Shown here piece by piece: positions 51,148-59,991 of a stretch of 64,000 bases of DNA. Position numbers and translations under genes: made by a program. Numbering within the stretch: the stretch's first letter is position 1; the number at the start of each line of letters is the position of its first letter. The stretch spans positions 310,001 through 374,000 of the forward strand of contig NZ_SMBO01000004.1 in the NCBI RefSeq assembly GCF_004342985.1, given 5' to 3'. The notes under the pieces are model-generated. The model was not told the DNA's origin. It searched no databases and saw only the letters and a list, made by a program, of their open reading frames with translations. The stretch comes from Novosphingobium sp. PhB57 (GTDB lineage Bacteria > Pseudomonadota > Alphaproteobacteria > Sphingomonadales > Sphingomonadaceae).

Positions 51148-52338
51148 ATGACGATCCTCAATGGAATCCGCGTGCTCGACTGCTCGATCGCCATGGCCGG
51201 GCCTTTCGCCGCCCAGCGCCTGGGCGACATGGGCGCGGACGTGGTCAAGGTAGAGCCTACCAGCGGCGAATGGCAGCGCCATGCCTCGGCGGGCGGCGCG
51301 GCGGGCAACAGCATCAACGTCTCGTTCCTCTCGCTCAACCGCAACAAGCGCTCGCTGGCGATCGATCTCAAGTCGCCCGAGGGCAAAGCCGTGCTGCTGG
51401 ACCTCGTGAAGGACGCCGACGTCTTTCTCCAGAACTACCGCCCCGGCGTGGCCGAGCGCCTGGGTGTCGATTACGCGACCCTGAGCGCCATCAACCCGCG
51501 CCTTATCTACGTTTCGATGTCCGGCTACGGCGAGGACGGCCCCTATCGCATGCTGCCGGGGCAGGATCTGCTGCTGCAGGGCATGTCGGGCGCGATGCTC
51601 TCGGCCGGGAGCGAAGGCGCGCCGCCTTCCCCCGCCGGCCAGTACCTCGTGGATGCCATCGCCGCCTACAGCGCCTTCGAAGGGGCGCTGGCGGCCCTGT
51701 TCCACCGCGAACGGACCGGCGAAGGGCAGCTCGTGCAAGTCAACATGCTCGATGCCATCACCACGGTCCAGATGCAGGAGCTGTCGGTGTTCACCGTCGG
51801 CGGCAAGCCGCAGACCCGCTCGGCCGAGCCTCATGCGCACAGCTACATCCGCGCGCCTTACGGTGTGTTCGAGACGGCGGACGGCTACATGACACTGGCG
51901 ATGGCGCGCTTCGAAACGCTGGCGCGCGAACTCGACGATCCCTTCTTCGCCGGCATGGAGGAGGAGCGCGACGGCTGGACCCAGCGCGATGCCATTTTCG
52001 CCCGCATCCGGGGCCACCTCGTACGGCAGCCCACGGCGCACTGGCTGGAGAAGTTCCGCGCCGCCGACATCTGGTGCGGCCCGGTCTACGGGTATGCCGA
52101 CCTCGTCGAGGATCCGCAGATCAAGCACAACGGCACGTTCGTCGAGTACGATCACCCCACCGAAGGCTGCGTCAAAGTGCCCGGCTTCCCCATTCGCTTC
52201 TCGCGCACGCCTTCCGCGATCACGCGCGGCGCGCCGCTGGTGGGCGAGCATAGCGAGGACATCCTGCGCGAAGCCGGCCGCAGCGCCGAGGACATCGCAC
52301 AGCTCATCGAGTCCGGCGTGGTGCGCCAGCACACATGA
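51148..52338 (+). CDS. class III CoA-transferase (CaiB/BaiF family)
   Basis: This 396-residue protein has the family III hallmarks: LDCSIAMAGPFAAQRLGDMGADVVKVE at the start, NRNKRSLAIDLKSPEG, and the catalytic Asp in GQDLLLQGMSG, followed by QLVQVNMLDA. These enzymes move CoA between carboxylic acids through an aspartyl-CoA thioester. Here it lies in a sugar-catabolic operon with an enoyl-CoA hydratase, implying a CoA ester of a sugar-derived acid. Starts 11 bases after the SDR stop with GAAGGA. Its stop overlaps the next start (ATGA). Confidence 0.9.
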   Translation: MTILNGIRVLDCSIAMAGPFAAQRLGDMGADVVKVEPTSGEWQRHASAGGAAGNSINVSFLSLNRNKRSLAIDLKSPEGKAVLLDLVKDADVFLQNYRPGVAERLGVDYATLSAINPRLIYVSMSGYGEDGPYRMLPGQDLLLQGMSGAMLSAGSEGAPPSPAGQYLVDAIAAYSAFEGALAALFHRERTGEGQLVQVNMLDAITTVQMQELSVFTVGGKPQTRSAEPHAHSYIRAPYGVFETADGYMTLAMARFETLARELDDPFFAGMEEERDGWTQRDAIFARIRGHLVRQPTAHWLEKFRAADIWCGPVYGYADLVEDPQIKHNGTFVEYDHPTEGCVKVPGFPIRFSRTPSAITRGAPLVGEHSEDILREAGRSAEDIAQLIESGVVRQHT

Positions 52339-53471
52339 GCGACGTTGAAACGGCCGGGCCTGCCTACCGCGGCCTCACCTGGGACCACCCGCGCGGCTAC
52401 CGCGCGCTGGAGGCGGCCGCCGCAAGCGTCGCGCCCGCGCAGGGGCTGTCGATCGCCTGGGACCGCCATCCGCTCGAAGGGTTCGAATCCCACCCCATCG
52501 CCGACCTTGCCGAGCGCTACGACCTCATCGTGCTCGACCATCCGCATGTCGGCGAGGCAGTGGCGCAGGACTGCCTGATCCCGATGGCGCAAGTCGTCGG
52601 CGCGGAAGCCCTGGCCGCGCTGGAAACCGCCGCGATCGGCCCTTCGCTGGCAAGCTACCACTATGCGGGCGCGCACTGGGCACTGCCCCTCGACGCGGCA
52701 AGCCAGGTCATGGCCTATGCCCCCTCACGGATCGGGACGCCGCCCACGACATGGCAGGCGGTCGTGGACCTTGCCCGGCGTGAGCCGGTGGCGCTGTCGC
52801 TGTCCGGCCCCCATGCCGCGCTCACCTTCCAGTCGATCGCGGCGTCGCTGTCTTCGAACGACCGGCCCGGGGACCGCTTCGTCGATCCCGAAACCGGCCG
52901 CGAAGCTTACGAATGGATGGCCGCGCTGACGGGCGATGCCACCCGCGCCCGGATCGACCAGAACCCCATCGCCCTGCTCGAAGCCCTGTCGGGCGGGGAG
53001 GACCTCGCGCTGGTCCCGCTCGTCTACGGCTACGTGAACTACGCCAAGGAAGGCGCCGCCTTCGCCGATGCCCCGCGCGGGCGCGCCGGGATCGGCTCGA
53101 TGCTCGGCGGCACCGGCATTGCCGTATCGCGCCGCTGCACGGTGACTGACGAACTGCGCGCGCATCTGTCGTGGCTGATGGGCGAGGAAGCCCAGCGCCG
53201 CTTCATCCCGGCCCACGATGGCCAGCCCGCCTTGCGCCGGGCATGGGACGATCCGGCCGTCGACCAGGAGTGGAGCGGCTTCTACGCCGCCACCCGTGCC
53301 ACGCTGGAAGCGGCCTCGCTGCGCCCCCGCCATGACGGCGCCATCGCCTTCCAGACCGAAGCCTCCGCCCGCCTGCGCGAAGGCCTGCTCGCCCATGAAC
53401 CCGCCGCGCCGGTCCTCGCCGATATCGAGGCCGCCTTCGCCCGCCACCACATCGAGGGAACCGAGACATGA
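52335..53471 (+). CDS. solute-binding-protein homologue without signal peptide (cytoplasmic)
   Basis: This 378-residue protein resembles family-1 extracellular sugar-binding proteins: YDLIVLDHPHVGEAVAQDCL, YAGAHWALPLDAASQVMAY, TWQAVVDLA and GGTGIAVSRRCTV. It starts MSDVETAGPAYRGLTW with no signal sequence, lipobox or transmembrane helix, and no ABC permease or ATPase gene is adjacent. It is therefore probably cytoplasmic, acting as an enzyme partner or as a metabolite-binding protein. It is coupled by ATGA overlaps on both sides, between the CoA-transferase and the enoyl-CoA hydratase. Function unknown. Confidence 0.8.
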   Translation: MSDVETAGPAYRGLTWDHPRGYRALEAAAASVAPAQGLSIAWDRHPLEGFESHPIADLAERYDLIVLDHPHVGEAVAQDCLIPMAQVVGAEALAALETAAIGPSLASYHYAGAHWALPLDAASQVMAYAPSRIGTPPTTWQAVVDLARREPVALSLSGPHAALTFQSIAASLSSNDRPGDRFVDPETGREAYEWMAALTGDATRARIDQNPIALLEALSGGEDLALVPLVYGYVNYAKEGAAFADAPRGRAGIGSMLGGTGIAVSRRCTVTDELRAHLSWLMGEEAQRRFIPAHDGQPALRRAWDDPAVDQEWSGFYAATRATLEAASLRPRHDGAIAFQTEASARLREGLLAHEPAAPVLADIEAAFARHHIEGTET

Positions 53472-54238
53472 GCGCCAACTTGCGCTTCGAAATCGCCGAT
53501 CACATCGCCACGATCACGCTCGACCGCCCGGAAAAGCTCAATGCCATGACGCCGGACATGGCCCAGGCGCTGGTCGAGGCCGTGGCCACCTGCAACACCT
53601 CGAACGAGGTCCGCGTGGCGATCGTCACCGGGGCGGGGGCCAAGGCGTTCAGCGCCGGCTCCGACATCGCGACTCTCGATGCTTATGCAACGCCGTGGGA
53701 CTTTCGCAACCGGCAGGACTACTGCGACGCGCTGCGGGCCTGCCGAAAGCCCGTGATCGCGGCGATCAACGGCTATGCGCTCGGCGGAGGGCTGGAAACG
53801 GCCATGGCCTGCGACATCCGCATCGCCTCGGTCCATGCCCGCTTCGCCGCGCCGGAGATCAAGCTCGGCTGGATCGGCGGCGGCGGCATGGCAGTGGGAT
53901 TGACGCACTCCGTCGGCATGTCGAACGCGGCGCTGATGCTCTATACGGGCGAGATGATCGACGCCGCCCGCGCCGAGGCATGGGGCCTCGTCAGCGAAGT
54001 CACCGAGCCGGACGCCCTGCTGCCCCGCGCCCGCGAAATCGCTGGCCAGATCGCCGCGCGCGCGCCGATCGCGGCAGAGACCGCCAAGCTCAACTTGCGC
54101 GCCGCCCACCAGATGCCCTACGAAAAAGCCATCGAGTACGAGCGCGACTTGCAGGCCATCTGCTTCGCCACTGCCGACGCCGCCGAAGGCCGCGCCGCTT
54201 TCGCGGAGCGCCGGGCGCCCGTGTTCGAAAGGCGCTGA
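53468..54238 (+). CDS. enoyl-CoA hydratase/isomerase
   Basis: This 256-residue crotonase-fold protein has ITLDRPEKLNAMT, the oxyanion-hole region KAFSAGSDIATL, and GYALGGGLETAMACDIR followed by APEIKLGWIGGGG. Members hydrate, isomerise or split CoA esters. Its place directly after the CoA-transferase and cytosolic binding-like protein suggests processing of a CoA ester made by the transferase. Start overlaps the previous stop by ATGA. Confidence 0.9.
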   Translation: MSANLRFEIADHIATITLDRPEKLNAMTPDMAQALVEAVATCNTSNEVRVAIVTGAGAKAFSAGSDIATLDAYATPWDFRNRQDYCDALRACRKPVIAAINGYALGGGLETAMACDIRIASVHARFAAPEIKLGWIGGGGMAVGLTHSVGMSNAALMLYTGEMIDAARAEAWGLVSEVTEPDALLPRAREIAGQIAARAPIAAETAKLNLRAAHQMPYEKAIEYERDLQAICFATADAAEGRAAFAERRAPVFERR

Positions 54239-54240
54239 AC

Positions 54241-55407
54241 ATGGACCTCTCGCCCGCGGCCATCCTCCCGGCCGACCCCCACGCCCTGCTGTTCGGCCGC
54301 GTCTGGCGGCCCGAGGCGGAAGGCCCCTCGCTGGTGCGTATCGACGGCGAACGCGTGACCGACATCAGCGCCGCTTTCCCGACCGCGCGCGACTTGTGCG
54401 AAGCAGCCGATCCGGCAACCGCTCTGCGCCAGGCTCAGGGCGAGGACCTCGGCCCGCTGGCGGCGATCCTTGCCAACAGCGATCCGGCAAGGCGCGATGC
54501 CGCGCGCGCCTGGTTGCTTTCGCCGATAGACCTCCAGGCCGTGAAGGCGGCCGGCGTCACTTTCGTCACGTCCATGCTCGAACGTGTGATCGAGGAACGC
54601 GCGCGCGGCAATCCCGAGGCCGCCGCCGAGATCCGCGCACAAGTCCGGGGCCTCGCCGGTGACGATCTGCGCGCCCTGCGGCCCGGCTCGCCCGAGGCCA
54701 TGGCGCTCAAGCAGACCCTGATCGAGGCCGGCGCCTGGAGCCAGTACCTCGAAGTCGGTATCGGTCCCGACGCCGAGATCTTCACCAAGGCCCAGCCCAT
54801 GGCCAGCGTGGGCACCGGCCACGAAATCGGCGTCCACCCCGCCTCGACCTGGAACAATCCGGAACCCGAAGTGGTGCTCGTCATCGCCTCGGATGGCCGG
54901 ATCGTCGGCGTGACGCTGGGCAACGACGTCAACTTGCGCGACGTGGAAGGCCGCTCCGCCCTGCTGCTCGGAAAAGCCAAGGACAACAATGGCGCTGCCG
55001 CGATAGGGCCGTTCGTGCGCCTGTTCGACGGAGCGTTTGACCTTGCCTCGGTAGAGACCCTAAGCCTCACGCTGACAGTGACCGGCGAGGATGGCTTCGT
55101 GATGCAGGGACGTTCGGAAATGCGCGAGATCAGCCGGGCGCCGGCAGACCTCGCGGCGCAGGCACGCAACGCGCATCACCGCTACCCGGACGGCTTGGTC
55201 CTGTTCCTGGGCACGCTGTTCGCGCCGACGCAGGACCGTGACGAGCCGGAGCATGGCTTCACGCACAAGGCGGGCGACGTGGTGCGGATCGCCGCCGGCC
55301 CGCTGGGCGCGCTGGTGAACCGGGTGACCGCCACGGACCGCTGCGCGCCCTGGGACTTCGGCCCCGGCGCCCTGATGCGCAACCTGGCGGGGCGCGGGCT
55401 GCTATGA
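54241..55407 (+). CDS. fumarylacetoacetate-hydrolase-family protein
   Basis: This 388-residue protein belongs to the FAH superfamily in the longer form found in sugar-acid operons: GVTFVTSMLERVIEERARG, EVGIGPDAEIFTKAQP, STWNNPEPEVVLV, GNDVNLRDVEGRSALLLGKAKDN and GTLFAPTQDRD. Members include 2-keto-3-deoxy-L-arabonate dehydratase (AraD1) and 2,4-diketo-3-deoxy-L-rhamnonate hydrolase (LRA6-type). Either fits: a hydrolase yielding pyruvate plus L-lactate, or a dehydratase. It starts 2 bases after the ECH stop. The LldD at the end of the operon favours a lactate-producing step. Confidence 0.87.
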   Translation: MDLSPAAILPADPHALLFGRVWRPEAEGPSLVRIDGERVTDISAAFPTARDLCEAADPATALRQAQGEDLGPLAAILANSDPARRDAARAWLLSPIDLQAVKAAGVTFVTSMLERVIEERARGNPEAAAEIRAQVRGLAGDDLRALRPGSPEAMALKQTLIEAGAWSQYLEVGIGPDAEIFTKAQPMASVGTGHEIGVHPASTWNNPEPEVVLVIASDGRIVGVTLGNDVNLRDVEGRSALLLGKAKDNNGAAAIGPFVRLFDGAFDLASVETLSLTLTVTGEDGFVMQGRSEMREISRAPADLAAQARNAHHRYPDGLVLFLGTLFAPTQDRDEPEHGFTHKAGDVVRIAAGPLGALVNRVTATDRCAPWDFGPGALMRNLAGRGLL

Positions 55408-56363
55408 GCGCGAAGCCGAAAATCCTGCTCACCCGCCGCTGGCCGGACGAGGTCGAAACCCGGCTTGCCGCCGCTTACGACGTCACCCTGAACGATACCG
55501 ACATGCCGCTGGGCGAGGCCGAACTGGCCGCGGCGATGCGCGAGCATGACGCGCTTTGCCCCACCGTCACTGACCGCATCACCCGCGCGGTCATGGAAGT
55601 AGACGATCGCCGCGCACGCATCATCGGCAATTACGGCGCCGGCTTCGAGCACATCGATCTTGCCGCCGCGCGCGCCCTCGGCATTGCCGTCACCAATACC
55701 CCGGACGTCCTGACCGAGGCCACCGCGGACATCGCCATGACCCTGCTGCTCATGGCCAGCCGCCGCGCCGGAGAAGGCGAGCGCGAGCTTCGCGCCGGGG
55801 CATGGACCGGCTGGCGGCCGACGCACCTTGTCGGCCAGTCGCTGTCGGGCAAGCTGCTGGGGCTCGTCGGATTCGGCCGGATCGCACGAGCGACGGCGAA
55901 GCGGGCCCAAGCCTTCGGCATGCGCATCGCCTACCACAGCCGCCGCCCTGCGCCGGACATGGCGCAGGACGCCTACTTCGCGGACCTCGGCGAACTGGCC
56001 GAGCGCGCCGACATGCTGTCCCTCCACGCGCCCGGCGGCGCCGAGACGCGGCACATGGTCGATGCCGCCCTGCTGGCGCGAATGCCTGCCCACGGCGTGC
56101 TGGTGAACACGGGGCGCGGCACCCTGATCGACGAAGCGGCGCTGGCCGAGGCCCTCGCTGCCCGGCAGATCGCCGCCGCGGGCCTCGACGTCTATGAAGC
56201 CGAACCCAAGGTCCACCCCGCGCTCGTCGACCTTCCCAATGTCGTCCTGCTGCCGCATCTCGGCAGCGCGACGATCGAGGCGCGTACCGCCATGGGCATG
56301 AAAGTCGCTGACAACCTCGACCGCTTCTTCGCGGGGGAACCACTGCTTGACCCAGTCGTCTGA
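55404..56363 (+). CDS. D-2-hydroxyacid dehydrogenase (glyoxylate/hydroxypyruvate reductase type)
   Basis: This 319-residue NAD(P)-dependent enzyme has the Rossmann motif LLGLVGFGRIARA, the catalytic Arg in NTGRGTLID, a Glu in GLDVYEAEP and the His in LLPHLGSAT. It reduces glyoxylate or hydroxypyruvate to glycolate or D-glycerate. The next gene encodes a glycerate kinase, so a flow hydroxypyruvate to D-glycerate to 3-phosphoglycerate is likely. Start overlaps the previous stop by ATGA. Confidence 0.88.
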   Translation: MSAKPKILLTRRWPDEVETRLAAAYDVTLNDTDMPLGEAELAAAMREHDALCPTVTDRITRAVMEVDDRRARIIGNYGAGFEHIDLAAARALGIAVTNTPDVLTEATADIAMTLLLMASRRAGEGERELRAGAWTGWRPTHLVGQSLSGKLLGLVGFGRIARATAKRAQAFGMRIAYHSRRPAPDMAQDAYFADLGELAERADMLSLHAPGGAETRHMVDAALLARMPAHGVLVNTGRGTLIDEAALAEALAARQIAAAGLDVYEAEPKVHPALVDLPNVVLLPHLGSATIEARTAMGMKVADNLDRFFAGEPLLDPVV

Positions 56364-57156
56364 GCGGGTCGCCGCGGCCGTCCGGGGCTGGCTGGAGGCG
56401 CCGCGCAGCGGCCCGCTGGTGCTGGGCCTGTGCGGATCGCAGGGCTCGGGCAAATCCACGCTGGCCGAAGACCTCAAATCGCGGATGGAGGCGCTGGGCC
56501 GCCGCGTCGCGGTCCTTTCCCTCGACGACCTCTACCTCGGCCGCGCCGCGCGCGCGGATCTGGCGCGCGAAGTCCATCCGCTGTTCGCCACGCGCGGCGT
56601 ACCCGGCACCCACGATGCCGCGCGCGGTACCGCCCTGCTCGACGCCATCCGCGCCGGCGCGCCGGTCACCCTGCCCCGTTTCGACAAGGGCCGGGACGAA
56701 CCCGTGCCCACCGGCGATCCCGTTCCCGCCGGGCTAGACCTGCTCGTTTTCGAAGGTTGGTGCCTGGCTGCCCACGCTCAGGACGAATCCGCGCTGGCGG
56801 CGCCGATCAACGCCCTCGAACGCGACGAGGATCCGGACGCCGTCTGGCGCCGCCATGTGAACTGCTTGCTGGAAAGCACTTACGCCGCGCTTTTCGCGCG
56901 CATCGACCGTCTCGTCCTGCTCGCCGCGCCCGGCTTCGAGGTTGTGCGCGGCTGGCGCGGACAGCAGGAGGCCGTCCTGCGAGACCGCATCGCCCGCGGC
57001 GAAGCGCAAGGCTCGCAGGTCATGGATGACCCCGCGCTGGACCGTTTCGTGCAGCATTACGAGCGCCTTACCCGCCACATCCTCGCCGAGATGCCGGACC
57101 GGGCCGACCTCGTGCTCCACCTCAATCCCGACCGCAGTCTCAGGGACCCTTCATGA
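56347..57156 (+). CDS. D-glycerate 3-kinase (GLYK-like)
   Basis: This 269-residue kinase has a P-loop GSQGSGKST near residue 31, [16 protein letters not shown] and the [13 protein letters not shown] region typical of the plant-type glycerate 3-kinase / pantothenate-kinase-like family. Start is TTG at 56347, overlapping the dehydrogenase by 17 bases; no good downstream ATG is seen. It converts D-glycerate to 3-phosphoglycerate and returns carbon to glycolysis. Stop overlaps the next ATG. Confidence 0.83.
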   Translation: MTQSSERVAAAVRGWLEAPRSGPLVLGLCGSQGSGKSTLAEDLKSRMEALGRRVAVLSLDDLYLGRAARADLAREVHPLFATRGVPGTHDAARGTALLDAIRAGAPVTLPRFDKGRDEPVPTGDPVPAGLDLLVFEGWCLAAHAQDESALAAPINALERDEDPDAVWRRHVNCLLESTYAALFARIDRLVLLAAPGFEVVRGWRGQQEAVLRDRIARGEAQGSQVMDDPALDRFVQHYERLTRHILAEMPDRADLVLHLNPDRSLRDPS

Positions 57157-58283
57157 TCGTTTCCTCTCCGCTCGACTTTCGCGAAGCGGCGCGCCGCCGC
57201 CTGCCGCCGTTCCTGTTCGACTATGTCGATGGCGGGGCCTTCTCCGAGGAGACGATGGACGCCAACCGCACAGCGCTGAAAACCGTGCGCCCGCGCCAGC
57301 GCGTGCTGCGCGATGTCTCCGCGCTCAGCCTCGAGACCCGGATTCTGGGCGAGACGATGGACATGCCGGTCATGCTGGCCCCGATCGGGCTTGGCGGCAT
57401 GATGCGGCGGCGCGGCGAATTGCAGGTGGCCCGCGCCGCGCGGGCGGCGAACGTGCCCTATATCCTCTCCACCGTCAGCGTCTGCCCTCTGGCCGACGTG
57501 ATCGCGGCCAGCGGCGAGCCGATCTGGTTCCAGCTCTACGTGCTCAAGGACCGCGGTTTCATGCGGCACGCGCTGGAACGGGCGCAGGCGATGGGCGTGA
57601 CCAAGCTGGTGTTCACCGTGGACATGCCGCTGCCGGGTGCCCGCTACCGCGATGCCCATTCCGGCATGAGCGGCCCCGCCGCGCCGATGCGCCGGATGCT
57701 GCAAGCGGTCACGCACCCGCGCTGGGCCTGGGACGTGGGCCTGCTGGGCCGGCCGCACGATCTCGGCAATATTTCCCACTACCGGCAGAAGCCGACCGAC
57801 CTTGCCGACTACATCGGCTGGCTGGGCGCCAACTTCGATCCATCGATCACCTGGTCCGACCTCGAATGGATCCGCGACTTCTGGCAAGGCGAGATGATCG
57901 TCAAGGGCGTGCTCGATCCGGCCGATGCGCGCGACGCAGTGCGGCTCGGCGCCGACGGGGTGATCGTCTCCAACCACGGCGGCCGCCAGCTCGACGGCGC
58001 GATCTCGACCGCGGAGGCCCTGCCCGCCATCGCCGATGCCGTGGGTGACGAACTGACCGTGCTGGTCGACGGCGGCGTCCGCACCGGCCTCGACGTGGTG
58101 CGCATGCTGGCGCTCGGTGCGCGCGGTGTGTTGCTGGGGCGGGCCTATATCTACGCGCTGGCGGCGGAAGGCGAGGCCGGCGTGACCCGGCTGCTCGACC
58201 TCATCGCCCAGGGCATGAAAGTGACGATGGCCCTGAGCGGGGTGACATCGGTGAAGGACATTACCCGCGACATGCTGGTGTAA
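57153..58283 (+). CDS. lldD: FMN-dependent L-2-hydroxyacid dehydrogenase (LldD-like)
   Basis: This 376-residue flavoprotein of the glycolate oxidase/L-lactate dehydrogenase family has [39 protein letters not shown], the catalytic His in [11 protein letters not shown] and FMN-binding [10 protein letters not shown]. It oxidises L-lactate or another L-2-hydroxyacid and passes electrons to the quinone pool. Its presence in this operon fits an L-lactate-forming 6-deoxyhexose route. ATGA overlap with the kinase gene. It ends the ten-gene operon. Confidence 0.88.
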   Translation: MIVSSPLDFREAARRRLPPFLFDYVDGGAFSEETMDANRTALKTVRPRQRVLRDVSALSLETRILGETMDMPVMLAPIGLGGMMRRRGELQVARAARAANVPYILSTVSVCPLADVIAASGEPIWFQLYVLKDRGFMRHALERAQAMGVTKLVFTVDMPLPGARYRDAHSGMSGPAAPMRRMLQAVTHPRWAWDVGLLGRPHDLGNISHYRQKPTDLADYIGWLGANFDPSITWSDLEWIRDFWQGEMIVKGVLDPADARDAVRLGADGVIVSNHGGRQLDGAISTAEALPAIADAVGDELTVLVDGGVRTGLDVVRMLALGARGVLLGRAYIYALAAEGEAGVTRLLDLIAQGMKVTMALSGVTSVKDITRDMLV

Positions 58284-58313
58284 CCGGCCGGAAAGAGTTG
58301 GCAGCGCCCCTTG

Positions 58314-58340
58314 CTTATGTAATACGTCATACAACATAAG
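58314..58340. promoter_or_regulatory. GntR operator candidate, site 4
   Basis: Arms CTTATGT and ACATAAG (7 bp, perfect) enclose a core that includes GTCATAC (58326-58332), the reverse complement of GTATGAC. It lies 16 bases before the GH28 start codon, next to a GAGGGAG ribosome site. Confidence 0.55.
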
Positions 58341-58355
58341 TTTGAGGGAGCAGGA

Positions 58356-59981
58356 ATGGACCGCGTTATCGAACGGGCGGAATTCAGCCGCCGCGCCGTG
58401 ACGCTCGGCTTTGGCGCGGCCTTTGCGATGAGCGCCGTGCCGGTGCGCGCGGCAGGCGCTCTTTCCGGATTCCACGACGTTCGCGACCACGGCGCCAGAG
58501 GCGACGGGGCGGCCATCGATTCCGACGCGTTCAACCGCGCCATTGCCGCCGCGAGCGATGCGGGCGGGGGCACCGTCGTGGTGCCTCCCGGCCATTACTT
58601 GTGCTTCTCGATACGCCTGCGCAGCCACGTTACCTTGCTGCTGATGCCCGGCAGCGTCATCGAGGCGGCCGACCCGCGCCGTCACAAGGGCGGGTACGAC
58701 CTCCCCGAAGGCGTCTTCGAGGAGCAATACGTAGACTACGGCGTCGCCCACTTCCGCAATGCGCTGATCTACGGCATCGACCTGAGCGACGTTGCGATCA
58801 TCGGGCGCGGCATGATCCACGGCCTCGGGCTGGACCGCGAGGGACCGGCGCCGCGATGGCACGGTATCGCGGGCTGGAAGTCCCCCCGCGAGCAGGGCCT
58901 GTCCCCCGATGCCGCCCGCCGCGCCATCCCGCGCGAGATGGCCTACGAAGGGCGCGGCAACAAGGCCGTGGCGCTCAAGCGCTGCCGCAACGTGCTGCTG
59001 CGCGACTTCACGATCCTGCAAGGCGGTCACTTCGCCTGCTACGTGCTGGGATCGCAGGGCGTCACCATCGACAATCTTACCGTCGATACCGACCGCGACG
59101 GCATCGACATCGACTGCTGCCGCGACGTGCGGGTGACCGGCTGCACGGTCAACGCCCCGAAGGACGACGCCATCGTCCTCAAGAGCAGCTATGCCTTGAA
59201 CGCGCCGGTGTTCTGCGAGGATATATCGGTGATCGGCTGCAAGACCAGCGGCTACGATCTCGGCTCCTTGGTGGACGGCACGTATCGCCCCTCGCTCTAT
59301 CGCTCGGTGGATGACGTGGGCGTGCTCGGACGGATCAAGCTCGGCACCGATTCCGCCACCGGCTTCCGCAACATCCTGATCGCGGACTGCACGTGCGAGA
59401 ACACGCGCGGATTGCAGTTGGGGGCGATCGACGGCGGCGTTCTGGAGGACGTGACCTTCCGCGACATCAACCTGAAGAATCCCGTGAACCATCCGATCTT
59501 CGTCCGCCTCGCCGCGCGCAACCGCGCGCCCGTGGGGACCGGACCCTCGAAAGTGCGCCGCGTGCGGTTTTCGGGCATCAACGTCTCGGGCGCGCCCGGT
59601 CCCTATGCCTGCGGCATCGTCGGCAATCCCGGTGCGCCGGTGGAGGACGTGACCTTTTCCGACGTCCACGTTCGCGCGGCAGGCGGCGGCACGACCGAAG
59701 ACGCCGCCCGCGCCATCCCGGAACGGCCTGCCTCCAGTCTCGAACCCAGCTTCATGGGCACGTTCCCGGCCCACGGCCTCTACGTGCGCCATGCCCGCAA
59801 CGTGGTGCTGCACGACGTGACGTTCGATGTCGCCGCGCCCGACGCGCGCCCTGCCGTGCTGTTCGACGACGTGGCCGGCGCAATGGTCGATGGCCTGCGA
59901 TCCCCCCACGCGCGCGGCGAAGCGATCCGCGCCACCGCCAGCAGCGACATCGCCATCGGCGCCGTCGTGAAACTCGCCTGA
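58356..59981 (+). CDS. glycoside hydrolase family 28 pectinase
   Basis: This 541-residue exported enzyme has a twin-arginine-like start (EFSRRAVTLGFG) and the right-handed beta-helix of GH28. Catalytic motifs are DTDRDGIDI (NTD-like), KDDAIVLKS (DD) and GRIKLG (RIK). The usual GHG element appears altered to SGYDLGS. GH28 enzymes cut polygalacturonan or rhamnogalacturonan backbones; the altered loop may mean an exo or oligosaccharide-specific form. It probably acts in the periplasm. A GntR-type site is directly upstream, and GH2 follows by 10 bases. Confidence 0.88.
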   Translation: MDRVIERAEFSRRAVTLGFGAAFAMSAVPVRAAGALSGFHDVRDHGARGDGAAIDSDAFNRAIAAASDAGGGTVVVPPGHYLCFSIRLRSHVTLLLMPGSVIEAADPRRHKGGYDLPEGVFEEQYVDYGVAHFRNALIYGIDLSDVAIIGRGMIHGLGLDREGPAPRWHGIAGWKSPREQGLSPDAARRAIPREMAYEGRGNKAVALKRCRNVLLRDFTILQGGHFACYVLGSQGVTIDNLTVDTDRDGIDIDCCRDVRVTGCTVNAPKDDAIVLKSSYALNAPVFCEDISVIGCKTSGYDLGSLVDGTYRPSLYRSVDDVGVLGRIKLGTDSATGFRNILIADCTCENTRGLQLGAIDGGVLEDVTFRDINLKNPVNHPIFVRLAARNRAPVGTGPSKVRRVRFSGINVSGAPGPYACGIVGNPGAPVEDVTFSDVHVRAAGGGTTEDAARAIPERPASSLEPSFMGTFPAHGLYVRHARNVVLHDVTFDVAAPDARPAVLFDDVAGAMVDGLRSPHARGEAIRATASSDIAIGAVVKLA

Positions 59982-59991
59982 GAGACCGACC

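Noticed and set aside
52335..53471. Reading the solute-binding homologue as part of an ABC importer
   Set aside because: No signal peptide, no permease and no ATPase gene in the operon or window.
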